A DNA stretch of 64,000 bases from Mytilus galloprovincialis (taxonomy: Eukaryota; Mollusca; Bivalvia; Mytilida; Mytilidae). The DNA lies in contig NC_134838.1 of assembly GCF_965363235.1 (NCBI RefSeq), positions 20,012,441 through 20,076,440 of the forward strand. Reading direction: 5' to 3'. The notes below the pieces were generated by a model. The model made no database searches and was not told where the DNA came from. It saw only the letters and a list, made by a program, of their open reading frames with translations. A program made the position numbers and the translations under genes. Positions 1 to 13,700 of the stretch are shown piece after piece. The first letter of the stretch is position 1, and every line of letters starts with the position of its first letter.

Positions 1-2084
1 CGTGTGGTTTTTTTTTTATTTTGAAATTGCCTTGGTATTTTTGTTGTCATTTGTTTTTTATTACACAGCTGGTTATATCAAAATAAGAGGATGTTAAATG
101 TTTTTAAATGAGGAAACTCTCATCCAGACACCAAATTGGCGTGTTAAGGATTTAATCTTCTGACGTTTTAGTCTCGTTGAAATCTCGTTCTGTAATTATT
201 TCCAAAACATGTGATACATGTGAAAAATATTAATGAATTTTAAAAATATTATAATCAAACATAACTCTTTGAAAAATGGTGTATTAACTGTGGATAGTTA
301 TTGAGTAATCAAGTTTTCAAATTTTATGACTATCCAACTCAGTCGTTTAAGTCAAAATTTTAAGAAAATGTGTTTGGGGCACAAAAATGATGTTAAAAGA
401 ATCATGTACATCCCATATCATTTTTGTCTTTTCAAATTTCTTAGATATGTATTTTTTTCAATCAATTATAATTAAAAAGTTTAAATAATATGCATTTTGT
501 TCTTAAAATTGCGAAAATTCACCAATTTACAAAAATGGTAGCATGGTAAAATTGACACAAAAAAAGCATCAAAATATGACAAAACTTTCTTATATTAACA
601 CCTATCTATAGTTTTTTTTTAAGTTAAATGTTTTCAGGTTGGTCTACTACACCTTTATTGAAAGTATGAAAAAAAAAGGTTTAATTGTGGAACTGTGATA
701 TTTTTCGTGATAATAGCCCAAAAATAGGTAAAAATTGATGAAAAATGGGAAAATCATCAAAATAGGGACGTAGCAAAAAAAGAAGTGCACCACCATATGA
801 TTTTGTTTTCATCAATTATTTTTTTACAGTCATATAAACCCAAAAATCAGCTTAAGAAAAAAGTTTAATTCTAGAAATTTTTGGCTCCTCAGAGGAGGTG
901 TACATCCTTAAGCTATATCAGGAATCAAAATATCAAACGAAAATCAAACGAGAAACGTAGGGCTTGATTCATAAACAAAACAATAACCTAAGAACAGATA
1001 TGATAAACATCAACAAACGACATACCTTGAACTGTGAATAACAGGCTTCGACTTTAAACCAAACATTGGTATAACAGCACAGCATTAGAACAAGTCATAA
1101 AAAGGTAGATAAGGGCTAAACGCATCAGATCGATACAAATATGTATCTTTTACCTATTATTCAATTGGATTTTAGTTAAATTTCAAATCACTATTTCTAA
1201 GGAATATGATTTTTAAATATCTGCTGTGAATTTAGTAATGACAAAACATTGCTGGCACATATAATGTTCATCAAAATTATGCATATCAAATGCAAAAAGG
1301 TCAATTTTTGTTCAATATATAAAAATGTGTTATATAAATATATATATTCAAAAATAACTTTACAAATATGTTTCCTCATTTTGACCAACATATAATAATC
1401 ACATGGTTCATTTAATATGTACGTTTATACAAAAACAAAATTTTACAACAAAAGCGACAATGTTATACTTAATAGCATCTTGAACTATTGTAATAAACAT
1501 CCATAATATCTAATAAAATTTGTAGATTTAGATAACAAAGTCCTAATATTTGTATAAAGTAACATTTGTTTATAGTGGAAAATTGTTTTATCGTTAAATA
1601 AGCTACAATAAAAAAAAAATACTAGCCCCTTCTGTGATTAATGTTAGATAACTCTTGTTATTTTCCCAATCATTCTATCATTATGGGAGATAAATAATTC
1701 GGTTTTCATTTATAGTCTTTTTAAAAAAGATGAAAAAATGATTTAAGTAGGTTCAAATTTAAATCAGAAACATATACTTATTTATAAAATAATGAGCCTG
1801 GTCAAGGGAGCCAATACTCGCATAACTTAGATTGACTTTTTCGGATCGGAACATTATACAAAGGAATGTCACTCTTGCATACAAATGACATATCAATATT
1901 AACTTCCTATTCGTGCTCCACTTTCAATGAAGATTCTAAATTATAAAAACAACCAAAAGTTGTTAATCTATAGGATAATGAAGACTAATGAATGATAACC
2001 CACTGTAAAAATTATTTCTTTGAAAATTTTTAAAACTTACTCTGAAAAATGCCCTAGTCACATGACTTTCATAGCTCATAATTA

Positions 2085-2230
2085 ACGTTTTTTTATAGTT
2101 CACTATACGGTATGGGCTTTGCTCATTGTTGAAGGCCGTACGGTGACCTATAGTTGTTTATGTCTGTGTCATTTTGGTCTTTTGTGGATAGTTGTCTCCT
2201 AGGCAATCATACCACATCCTCTGTTTTATA
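2085..2230 (+). repeat. SINE-like dispersed repeat, family M (3' half)
   Basis: The block reads through words such as GAAGGCCGTACGGTGACC, CTATAGTTGTT and a tail of the type CAATCATACCACATC. The same words recur at 10240-10885 (two near full-length copies), 25330-25650, 27010-27150, 30580-30635 and, inverted, at 13540-13690 and 49505-49660. No ORF is shared between copies, so it is a short non-coding element. 'Family M' is a label for this window only. Confidence 0.75.
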
Positions 2231-2734
2231 TTTACACAATATTTTAATAAAACAAAGTTAAAGATTATTTGCTTCTCAAAGTGTAAGACGCAATGCAGAT
2301 CGTATGCTTGCATCAACTTACCAAAATACGGATTTAATTAAGTCCCGAACATTTCGACATTGTTTGTTTATTTTTATCAATACCGGTTTGTAAACAAATC
2401 ACAATTACATGTTAAGATCCGACTAAATACCTATATCGCGATATCGTCATGTAAATACGCTATATCCTAACCAAAGATCATTCTTATCGGTGAATAGCCA
2501 AAGATAACATACTGATGTTTCGTTATTACTTCTACTCTGTCAGCTTCAGCCGTCACTTGATTTAAACATTACCACAACTATCAGGTGTTTTTATCTATAA
2601 CATGACTAATATAAGATTTGATTGACCGCGGTAATTTGCAAGTACGAAAAAAAAATTAGAGCGATAAACAGTTTTCAGGAAATTAATTTTCTGTAGGAAA
2701 AACAAAACGAAATGACCAAGACTCATTATAACAA

Positions 2735-3262
2735 ATACAATGGTACAATAAAGGCAACAGTAGTATACCGCTGTTCAAAACTCATAAATCCATGGACAAA
2801 AAACAAAATCGGGGTAACAAACCAAAACCGAGCGAAACGCATTAAATATAAGAGGAGAACAACGACACAACATCGAAACGCAACACACACAGAAACAGAC
2901 CAATCATCAGACAAAACACCACGAGAATAACAAATGTAACATGAAAACCAAATACATGAATTTGGGATAGACAAGTACCGTGCCACGTCTTATCTCAATA
3001 TCTCAAAAATAAGAGAAAACACAAACGACTCAACGTTAAAATGCAACACAAAGAGAAACGAACAATATATAACAATGACCATCTTCCTGACTTGGTACAG
3101 GACACTTTTAAAGGGGAATAAAAGTGGTGGGTTGAACCTGGTTTTAAGGCATGCCAAACCTCGCACTTTAATGGCAAAGTTAAATATAACATTGAAATGA
3201 CAACATAATATTACAGGACTACAATACAAATAAATAGGAGAACATATTAGACACAGAAAAAC
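2735..3262 (+). repeat. Dispersed repeat family R1, near full-length copy
   Basis: Begins near GGCAACAGTAGTATACCG, passes through CTGACTTGGTACAGGACA and ends after a tract reading TTGAACCTGGTTTTAAGGC and AATGACAACATAATATTAC. Partial copies recur at 4240-4330, 7265-7500 and 12160-12410. Copies differ by internal deletions and share no open frame. The short ORFs it creates on both strands are chance. Confidence 0.75.
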
Positions 3263-3344
3263 ATGATTAATAGATAACAAAAAGCATCAGGTTTAAAATT
3301 CAATACGCCAAAAACGCGCCTTGCCCACACAAGACTCACCAGTG

Positions 3345-3826
3345 ACGCCCAGATATAAAAGATCGAAAGTGAAAAAAGTACAAAGTTGTACAGCACTGAA
3401 GATCAAAAGTTGAAAAGGTTTCGCAAAATGCGGCATTGTTTTTATGCCCGGGATAAGAACATTCTTATTATATAGAACAATTCATGCTATTGCAAACAGT
3501 AAATTTTATCAAATGAATATGAAAGAGATATACACAAGGAAACTAAAGTATTAACTAATTACAGAAAACTAAACCTGAATACATAACGCCTAGATATAAA
3601 AGATCGAACGTGAAAAAGGTACAAAGTTGTACAGCACTGAAGATTAAAAGTTGAAAAGGTTTTGACAAATACGGCATTGTTTTTATGCACGGGATAAGAA
3701 CATCCTTATTATATAGAATACTTAATGCTATTGCAAACAGTAAATGTTAACAAATGAATATGAAAGAGAAATACATAATGAAACTGAAATATTAACTAAT
3801 AACAGAAAACTAAACCCAAGTTTATC
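3345..3826 (+). repeat. Two-unit direct tandem repeat of about 241 bp
   Basis: The unit beginning AGATATAAAAGATCGAA is present twice head to tail (about 3345-3585 and 3586-3826). Both units contain TACAAAGTTGTACAGCACTG, GGATAAGAACAT and ATGCTATTGCAAACAGTAAA in the same order with scattered differences. The first unit is preceded by a piece of the family F repeat (ACTCACCAGTGACGCC). Confidence 0.85.
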
Positions 3827-3879
3827 ACAAAATAGACACACATCCGAATCAGTAAGCGTCAACGTAATTAAAAAAATTG

Positions 3880-3966
3880 TGACGTCACATACGATGGCGA
3901 AAAGGCAGAAACGTTATGCCACATTTGAATTTATGAAATTTAGAAACAGCATGACGTCACATATGA
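3880..3966. repeat. Repeat fragment with two TGACGTCACATA motifs
   Basis: TGACGTCACATA occurs at 3880 and again TGACGTCACATATG at 3952, about 72 bases apart, around an AT-rich piece reading AAAAGGCAGAAACG. TGACGTCA is the CREB/ATF palindrome, but the context is a dispersed repeat, so a regulatory role is only a possibility. Confidence 0.4.
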
Positions 3967-4239
3967 AAAACTATCATTCAAAAATGAGATAGAATTAGGA
4001 TTGATTTAGAACTAAATACTGATAATTCATTTAAACAAAATGCATATTGCAATACTTATTAATAGCAATTAACTGTAATATATATATGTCCAGTTTGTTA
4101 TGAATCCAACTTCAAACGTAAATAATCGTACAAAATTTAATATAATTAATAAAGAGGAGGTGGTTAATTTTTCTATACGTCATACCTAAATATATAATAA
4201 GAAGACGTCAACACATTTGACAAAATCTGATGAGAATTA

Positions 4240-4570
4240 CAAATATAACATTAAACATGTAAACTAAATACATGAATTTGGGATAAACAAGTACAGAAAC
4301 ACGTCTTATAGTAATGCGAATTCAAATTCAGCAAAACGGTCACAATCGGGAATAAGTCACGTTTGGTAATTAAAAGATTAGACGACATAATGACAAACCA
4401 CAATCTACCATGTGGTAAAAATGTCCTTAGCTAGTTTGGTTAAAGAGACATTATATGGATCAACCAATTCGTGATGGTGTCCATAAAATTTACGGAGTGT
4501 CAATTTTAATCTGTCCTCCTCATAACTTTGTTGGAGCAGTTTCTGCGTAAGGAGCACACTCCTGTATATG
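4240..4570. repeat. Fragments of dispersed repeats (R1 tail; G-associated tail)
   Basis: 4240-4330 repeats the R1 words AATACATGAATTTGGGATA and ACACGTCTTAT seen at 2950-2990. 4465-4570 (TCGTGATGGTGTCC, AAATTTACGGAGTG) resembles sequence that follows family G copies elsewhere in the window. They lie just upstream of the first exon. Confidence 0.5.
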
Positions 4571-4629
4571 AAGTCATTTCATGATTGTAATGTTTAACAA
4601 ATTGCTACATTTGAATATCTCTATTTCAG

Positions 4630-4703
4630 ATGAACAAGCCAAAAGTCAGTTACAAAATATGGCAAATCAGACCTTACATGATCCGTCCTATGGACCTAAA
4701 CAA
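4630..4703 (+). CDS. CACHD1: CACHD1-like exon a
   Basis: Acceptor CTATTTCAG, donor CAA|GTATGT. The exon opens with the last two bases of a split codon, then encodes EQAKSQLQNMANQTLHDPSY and GPKQ (fragment residues 1-24). It leads into the first Cache domain. It is the weakest exon on its own but its end phase fits the next one. Confidence 0.75.
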
Positions 4704-7700
4704 GTATGTTTTAATAACATTTGAATTTGCGAATATGGTCTTGAGGAAACGATGATAGTCCGTCGGAAGGGGATGATAAATGACTTACCCGTGTTAAGAG
4801 AGAGCCATATCTCTTGCACGTTAAAGACACCCTTGTAGATTTCGAAAAAAACCAGACTAATGCCGCTTCAAGGCAGCACTCCCACCCGCAAAGTGGAAAG
4901 GGATTAATATAGGTTGCAAAACTTCGTTTCCCATTTCACTATAAATAAATATGTTTAAACTTAACATTTGAGTTAATAACGGAATAAGAGCGATATTATA
5001 AAGCATCAATTCAAACAAAATAAATCGAAAATAAATATGTTATCTTATAGTTCGTTTTTCTGTTTGTTACATTTTAGTGTTTCTGTTGTGTCGTTGTTCT
5101 CGTCTTATATTTGATGTGTTAGTTCAGTTTTAGTTTTAGTTTGTAACCCGGATTTGTTTTTCTCAATCGATTTATGAATTTCGAACGTCGGTATACTACT
5201 GTTGACTTTATCTATACTAATTGATACTTAACATTGATGTGCTATGGGAAAACAAGATATATCAATTAGATGATTTTGACTAGCTTTTAGTAACTGTGGG
5301 TACTCTGAGTCAATCGTTTTTATGTGATATATTTAGATATTTTGTGCTTGGTGCAGATGTGATGAGAAAACCCAACTGAGTTTACGGTTAGGTGGTATGT
5401 CGGTGCTAGGACAAAACTTTAAAGTTAAGGGAGAGTTGAAAGGTCACAAGCAAGTTTAATGTACAACATGTATTACGCCACGAGCCTACCATGCTGTTAT
5501 TGTCATTTGCTGTTGTCTGTTATATTTGTTTTTTTGTTAACTGTTTTGTCTTAAACCTCACCGGTGATTTTGTCATTTTTGTTATTTTGTCGTGCTGGAG
5601 CCTTTTTTAGTTGTATTCATAGATTCGGTGTTGGTTTTTTTCCAAAAACCGTACAATATCTTATAGTTACTTATATAAAAGTCATTTGTGTTTGTATTAT
5701 CGTTCATTTTTTGCTGGTGTGTTTTGTATATTCATTTTTTGTGTTTCTTTGGTACTTATAACGTTACTCTGTATTTTAAAAGATCCCGTCAGTAAATTAT
5801 TGTTCTATAATATTTCATTATGATTTATTTCTATTATGAATTAAAAAATACGTTGAACCACAAACATCAAAATTATTCAATCGCGTAGCTATACATAGTT
5901 GAATAAACTATTTGTGGATTCTTATAAATTCTATAGAACTTTTGGACTATTTTAAATCTCGGTCTATTTCTGACATTAATTCTTACATCCTTTTGATTTT
6001 TTAATCCTGTATGCTAACATTGTCCATGTGAAATTTTAAAATTGTTTGTATAAAGATTGAACAACAAAAATATGTGACGTATAAAATTTTCTGACATCAG
6101 ACACGCGAATCAATGAATGTGTTTGTAGATAGATGTTTTTGTGTTCTGTTAAATTGTTCCCTTTAAAATTGTTAAACGATGATGACTGCTGTACCCATAT
6201 TTTGACTATTTTATTTATTATATCTGTTTAGTTCACGCATCATTGTAAATATAACGAAATTTGATGAGACTGTCAAAAAAGTGAGAGGTTTAGCGCTATA
6301 AAACCAGGCTTAATCCACCATTTTCTACATTTGAAAATGTCTGTACCAAGTCAGGAATATGACAGTTCTTGTCCATTCGTTTTCTATGTGTTTTGTCATT
6401 TGATTTTGCCATGTGATTATGGACTTTCCGATTTGATTTTCCTCTGAGTTCAGTTTTTTTGTGAATTAACTTTTTGGACCCTCGCAGATGGTACGAGAAA
6501 AGTGGAAAGAATACCACATCCCTTAATTTTGTACATACATGTATGTTGGTTGGTTTTTTTTTTTTAAACATTTTTGTAGTTTTTGCATCCTGTATCTGTT
6601 TTCTCAAACCTTCATTCTAGGAACTGCTAAATGTAAGTTGATAGCAAACGTATGTTGTATGAACTATTACACAAATAAAAATTTATATTGCGTGTACATT
6701 CAATCGAACATTTATTTTCAGATAGGACATTTCGAGCACTTTCCTCTATCCACACAGAAGTTACTTTCTGTCAAGTTAGCCACGTTTTATGAACATCTCT
6801 CTGCCAAAAGTCAATCCGACCAGTCAACCTTTACATCACCATACGTTGATCCATATTCTGGAATAGGTACGGGAGAGTTTAAAGTTATTAACATTATATT
6901 CTTTTTGAATTTTAACATGCTCTTTTATAAGTGAATAATTGAAGAAAGAAGACAAACAGAACAACTTTTCTATGACAGCTGAGGAAAATAAGTATTTACT
7001 GTAAATATTTCTGGTTTATTATATCAAGTTTATAAGTCAAGGCTTTATTGCTTCAAAATATTAGAGAATCACTGAAGCGACATGCATGGTTTGAATGCAC
7101 ATCATCTAGTGTAATAAAATTGTTGTCGCTAATGCTTGTACTCCCATTCATATTCTTATAAGACATCTGGTAGCACAATCGTTTTTGGTAAGACTGTGGC
7201 CTTTATTTTTATAGCAATAACCATGATAACTAATTTAAAAAAAAATGCCTTTTTGAAATTCAATGTAAATGAAGGCAACAATAGTATACCGGTGTTCAAT
7301 AGTCATACATCGATTGATAGAAAAACAAATATCCGGGTTAAAAACTAAAACCGATGGAAACACATCATCAATAATAGGAAAACAAAGGAACAATAGGAAC
7401 ACTGAAGTACAACAAAAACAAACGCCAATTTACATAGAAACGAACTATTTTATATTCCTGAATTGGAACAGGACATATAAATATACAGTGTTAATTTCCA
7501 TTGCTTAACGCGAGCGAACATTTTAAATGAATAAATTGAATGAAAACTGTTTCCTTATTTGTGCATTGTTATTTAAAATTCGTTATCATTACTTTCATTT
7601 GTTTACAACTCTGTCTTGTATTGTTCTGGTTGTACTATTGCAAATATTAAATTTCATGACTGTATCATGTGTTCCATCCGTTTACCATAGAACTATCACA

Positions 7701-10700
7701 TGGTTAGCTTTGAAATTAATGGTAAACCCTAGTTTTTAGTGCTTACCGTTTTGCTTTATTGACATAAACTGCACGATTCGATTCTCAATTGATAGTGGTA
7801 AGATAATCGTTGCAAAGAATCCTGTTAAACTTTTGTGAAAGACGGTTTTAATTTTGCAGTGTTGCGAGAATTTATGTTCTATTTTGAAGGCAATTTCTAG
7901 TGACCTGTAATACAGGTACCGTTCCATTGAGTTTTGTTATATGTCTTGTGTTTCTGTCTCTGACCTAGGTTTTCTGTATTTGGCAGGTGTAGTGCATCAT
8001 GACATAAGACATTGTTACGTGTACCATGATAAACTTTCGTGCATGACTGCTGTGTATATTTTTGACATGGAACTATTGACCAGAATATGAATTTTTGACT
8101 CCTGACCTATGCACGTTGGGTGTGTCATCAGGATACAGTGTGTATATGACCTTGACCTCAAAATATAATTTTCAATTGACCTTGCTTCTGAATATATGGC
8201 ATGTAGATGTATTGTAAGTTGGTGAGTCTAGTGGCAATAGAAACTTCATGTGAGCTTGACCTTTGGCCTCAATGTACAACTTGTATATTTTGTTTGAATT
8301 AAATGAGGAATTGTCGATTGGCACTCATACCACATCTTATTATATCTATTTTAGATATAAAGATATATTTGTTAGTTTTGTGTAGCACGACTACGCTTTC
8401 CTCAAAATCTGCTTTGTGTTTTTTTGATAAGGAACTCTTGACCAGACTATGACTTTTTGACTCTTTACCTCTGCATATTGGGTGTGTCTCGTGTGTCTCT
8501 TGGTATGATTACCTTGACAACAAGTCAGGAGTCTCTGTTTTTGTTGATCTTGTATGTTTTTAATTGTAAGTTCAGTTTTATGTTTTGGAGTTTGAACTAG
8601 TACACACTTTGTTTAGGGGCCATCTAAAGCCCGCCTCCGGTCGAGGGATTTTCACGCTTTGTTGAAGACCCATTTGGGGACTTTCGACTGCTTTCTGCTC
8701 TTTTGTCATTTTACTGTCTCTTTTACACATTCCATATTTTCGTTCTCAATTTTTAAGAATGTTAGGTTCAAATGAAAACTGAATCCTTTAATTTCCGTGA
8801 AAAATTTGGGTGGGTCTCATTTAGGTCTAAGCGTGACGCGGGATTGTTGACTTTTTGTAAGCCTTAAACGTGAAAGTCAAATTATTGTGTCGTGAAAACG
8901 GGAATTGAAGTCTACGGTAGCAATAAACAGTTAGGAAAAAATATTAAAATTTGCCCTTATAAATTTTACCATCCCCTTTTCATTGCTTTCTTGCAATATC
9001 AAGATTACTGTTTGTGTCATGTATGGGCATATGTATGTAATCAGAATCTTCCATAGATTTTATATCCAGTATATAAAATGGTAAAATAAAAAAAATAATT
9101 TCTGGACGGATGGCCGGTCTAGCTATGAAAATACGGATTGTCAAACAGAAAACAGCCCATAAAACATGCAAAAAATAATCTTGATGCTCTTATAAACCAT
9201 CTTTGAATGCTAAATTAGCACTCAGCTGTCTAAAAATGAATTTTATTACACAATAACTTTCCTATTTGAAAAATCCACAGGGGCCAAAATGCGAAACTAA
9301 ACTCCTAACTGTGTATTGCTACCTTAATAGTAAATATTTTTTTCCAATTCTCCCTTTTAACTTATTTTCTGTGTTCTGCTAGCTAAATCGAGCAAAATGG
9401 CCTTTTATTTTTGAAAATTGGTTGAGTAATGAATATTTTATGAAGGTTAGCAGTTGACACTGAAACGCGACAAAAACTGATTTTAAAGAAATTGCCAAGT
9501 CATAGTGTAAAATCTTGTCTCTACCTCAATTTTTAGCAAAATCTTAAAAACTATACCTCTTTTGTCAGTTTTTTAATGTTGAAAATCTTAATAAGATCTC
9601 TGATGATGCAAAATAGTACAAAATTAAGCAATTTCAAGCATAAAAATGTTAATCTTTATGCTTATTGCATACCAAAGACTTGATTAACACTTGGTGATAG
9701 GGAATCACTTTCTTACTTCTGATTTAACTATACATTTAAAATTTGCCAAAATGTAACATGAAATCTTGATTAAAACAATAATTTGATATATTCGCAAGAA
9801 AAAAACCAACGCGTTCAGTACTTAGGCTACTACATGCACCCCAATCAATGAGAAGCAAGAGTTAAGCCGATAGAGTACAAATATAAGATTTGTGTCAAAA
9901 TGTCTAATTTTGGTTGCTAAGGACTGTAAACAATAAAAATAACATGTATTGTAATTCTTAAACACTTAATTTCCTCAGAAGTAAGGCATACTTACCAAGC
10001 TCAGAATTGTATAATTTAAGACTTTTCATGCCACAAATCTATTGATATTTAGATTCTAAATCAACTTCTGAGGAAATTAAGTGTTTAAGAATTACAATAC
10101 ATGTTATTTTTATTGTTTACAGTCCTTAGCAACCAAAATAAGACATTTTGACACAAATCTTATAGACACGAATTCTCATAAACGGTAAAAGTGACGCTAC
10201 CAAATTTAAAATTTTATTTTGTGTTGTGTGGTAATAAGCATTGTCCCAGGTTAGGGGGATGGTGGGGATTCCACCTTTTTCGGTATGTATGTGCCTGTCG
10301 CATGTCAGGAACCTGTAATTCAGTGTTTGTCGTTTGTTTATGTGTTACATATTTGTTTTTCGTTCATTTTTTGTTCATAAATTTGTCCGTTTCTATTCTC
10401 GTTTGAATTGTTTTACATTGTCATTTCAGTGCCTTTTATAAGTGACTATGAGGTATGACCTTTGCTCATTATTGAAGACCGTACTGTGACCTATAGTTGT
10501 TAATTCCTGTGTCATCTGATCTCTTGTGGAGATTTCCCATTGGCACTCAAGCCATATTAGGCAAAGGGTGGGGATCCCGTTAACAAATTTAACCCCGCCT
10601 TATTCTGTATGTATGTGCCTGTCCCAAGTCAGGAGCCTGTAATTCAGTGATTTTAGTTTGTTTATGTGTAACATATTTGTTTTTTTTGTACATAAATTAG

Positions 10701-13700
10701 GCCGTTAGTTCTCTCGTTTGAATTGTTTTGCATTGTCATTTCGTAGCCTTTTATAGCTGACTATTGTGTATGGACTTTGCTCATTTTTGAAGGTCGTATG
10801 GTGACATATAGTTGTTAATTTCTGAGTCATTTGGTCTCTTGTGGAGAGTTCTCATTGACACTCATGCCACATTTTCTTTTTTATATTGTGTATAAGTTTT
10901 GTAGTATTTCCCAATATTGGTTGAGGCAAACTAAAGTTAGAAGAACGGAACTCTTTTTTGGGATGTTCGGGAAGGACGGACTAGGGTAACACCTTATGCC
11001 TCTCCACTATGGCACCAACACAGAAGTTCTGACTATTGTGCTGGTAATACTCATCCCCTTAGCACTGTCATTAACACACATACACACAATTTTATTATAA
11101 AAATATTTAATCTTAATTTTTATTTCTTTTTTTTTGGGGGGGGGGCGAATGATTATATGCATTCCCTTCAGAAGGAGTCTCAAATTTGACAAATTTATTG
11201 TTGTAATATTTTATAACTTATTTGTCAACTAATTTTAAAGCTTACAAACTTAAATTGATCATCTCTTTCTTTTTATATGTCTTTTAACATTTTTTTTAAC
11301 AAAACGATTTGTTACATATACTTCAATTGTATTTCTATCAAATCTAGCATTATTATAAAGACAATTAAATACAATTCAGTCGAACTTGAAGACAAATATA
11401 CTATCATTCAAGTATATATGCAAGTCGTTAACTGGTCAAGTGGCTAGATGCACATATCTTCGGCCAATTGAACGACATGTCGTTTTAAAACTTCTAGAAA
11501 TATTAACCGAAATAAGGGATGAGTAAAGAAAAATAAATGAAAACAGAACGACTGAATTAAATAAAAGGATGTTCGATATACTGTATATTTCGGTTTATTT
11601 TTAAAATCTTTACGATGCTTTATTTATTTATATAGTTGCCTAATGAAAATAATTAAAAGAGAAGATAAATACCTTACAGCTTCCTTTAACGCCGATGCTG
11701 AAATGTTTAATGTTATAAAACAATTTTAGCGTCTTTGACCTACTTTATCTTTTTATTCGGATACTTGCGGTTATCTTCTCCAAGTTCAACGGGAACATAA
11801 GAATGATCTAGAATAGAACCCAGATGGAACCAAGAAGTTGGGTTGCTATAACCAAACAACCCGGATGTTGAACCAGTTACCATGGTTTCGAACCAGAGAA
11901 CCAAGGTTCAGAACCAAAAAAAACAGATGGAACCAAGGTTTAGAACCAGAGTGCCCGAATATAACCTAATTGCATTCAGAATTCTCTTGACTTTTTATAC
12001 CTTCAACGTATTTTCCAAATCATTTATCTATTTAGTATATTTATATATAATTATGGTATCGATATTGGTAAAACTTGGTCAAGCATACCAACTTCTCTTA
12101 AGTATAAGCTCTTATAATCACGAAAAGGAATACATTCGTAGAGTTTTAAACTATACGAAATAAAGGCAACAGTAGTATACCACTAAAACTGAGGGAAGCG
12201 CATCAAATATAAGTGGAGAACTACGACACAAAAGAAACACAATATTAAAATTTAGCACACACATTAACAAACTATAATATAACAACGGCCATTTTTCTGA
12301 CTTGGTACAGGACATTTTAAGAAAAAATGGTGGGTTAAACCTGATTTTGTGGCATGTCTAACCTTTTGCTTTAATTGCAATGTTGAATATAGCATTAAAA
12401 TGACAACATGTTGTTCCCAAATAGGTTAAATTTTATATTATGAAGACATGTCAAAATAACATGCTAATATAATCTTTATTCTATTTTATAATAATTACAG
12501 GATTGATTACATCTCTCTGTCGCACAGTTAAAGTTGCCGCAGGGTTTCACGGAGTTATGTGTACTGATGTGAAAATTAGTGAACTACTGTCTGAAATAGA
12601 GTACTTCTCTGAAGAAGAATATTCCTACGGATTTATGATAGATGGAACTGGGAGAGTCGTAATGCATCCACTGTTGCCAAATGCCGCGTTTGTCAATTAT
12701 AACGAAGATCCTGTATTAGTTGATATAAAAGTTCTTGAACGTGCACCGGCAGCGCATAACGTTATTGAATCAATGAAGAGGTATGAAAAGTGAAATAACA
12801 AAAATACCGAACTCCAAGGAGAACTTTAAAACGGAAAGTCCTTAATCAAACGACAAAATCAAAAGCTCAAACACACCAAACAAATGGATAACAACTGTCA
12901 TATTCCTGACTTGGTACAGGCATTTTCTTATGTAGACAACGGTGGATTAAACCTGGTTTTATAGTTGAATACAGATCGATGTATCTAAAATCTAGAATTA
13001 ATGTAATGAGTTCAGACGTAAATAAAATGAAAACTTAATGTTTTAACTATTTTAAAAAATATCACGGTAATTTAATCTGTTGATCTCCTGTATATGGCAT
13101 ATCACTCATACATGAAATATAATTGTACTTACTGAAATTGAATTTTTGGAAAATGTATTCATAATTAAGGATGAACATGTTTTAGAATAACAATGAACTT
13201 TATTACAAAAACTGTCAAAGATGCTGGACAGAAATTGTAAAAAAATAATCTGCTGAAATCACAATGAGAAAATATAATACAAATGTGTCGAAAACAAATG
13301 CAAAGATTTGAAAAGTAGGCTTGATATGATCTTCCCCGATTAATGATACAATCGGGTAAGATGAAAATGTGTACAAACTGACATGTTAACTTAGCATATT
13401 AAATTCTTGTAATGATATGGATGATATAGAACTTTTGACGCGCAAAATTGAAACTGCAAATTGGAAAACAGAAGGATGTTCATTGCGTCGACTGCTGCAA
13501 GTTTTTTCCTTACTGACAAGAAATTCAAATGCAAAGGAACATAGATATAGGAAAGTGTGGTATGAGTGCTAATGAGATAACTTTCCATCCAAATAACAAT
13601 TTATACAATTTAACCATTATAAGTAAAGGTACGGCCTTCAACACAGAGCCTTGGTTCACACCGAACAACAAGCTATAAAGGGCCAGAAAATTACTAGTGT

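Larger units (their letters stand above)
1..4629. other. Intron or 5' flank of the Cache-domain gene; no exon seen
   Basis: This AT-rich stretch precedes the first recognisable exon and must contain intron sequence, because that exon opens in the middle of a codon after a splice acceptor. I find no VWA-domain coding sequence here, so the upstream exons lie before base 1. The first 2 kb show only AT-rich sequence with homopolymer runs. From about 2085 onward most of the DNA is dispersed repeats, listed separately. Confidence 0.6.
4704..6721 (+). other. Intron with a SINE-like repeat
   Basis: Contains the SINE-like element at 4720-4945 and part of repeat family B at 6175-6480. The remaining sequence is T-rich with no further exon that I can see. 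Confidence 0.7.
6867..12500 (+). other. Long intron rich in repeats
   Basis: About 5.6 kb without an exon. It holds copies of R1 (7265-7500), M (8290-8345, 10240-10885), E (8560-8720), a terminal-inverted-repeat element (8916-9323), a 100-bp-arm inverted repeat (9883-10163), a GAACCA-rich patch (11815-11955) and a second R1 piece (12160-12410). Confidence 0.75.

Noticed and set aside
2712-3280. ORFs of 65-96 codons on both strands
   Set aside because: They lie on dispersed repeat R1; other copies do not keep the frames.
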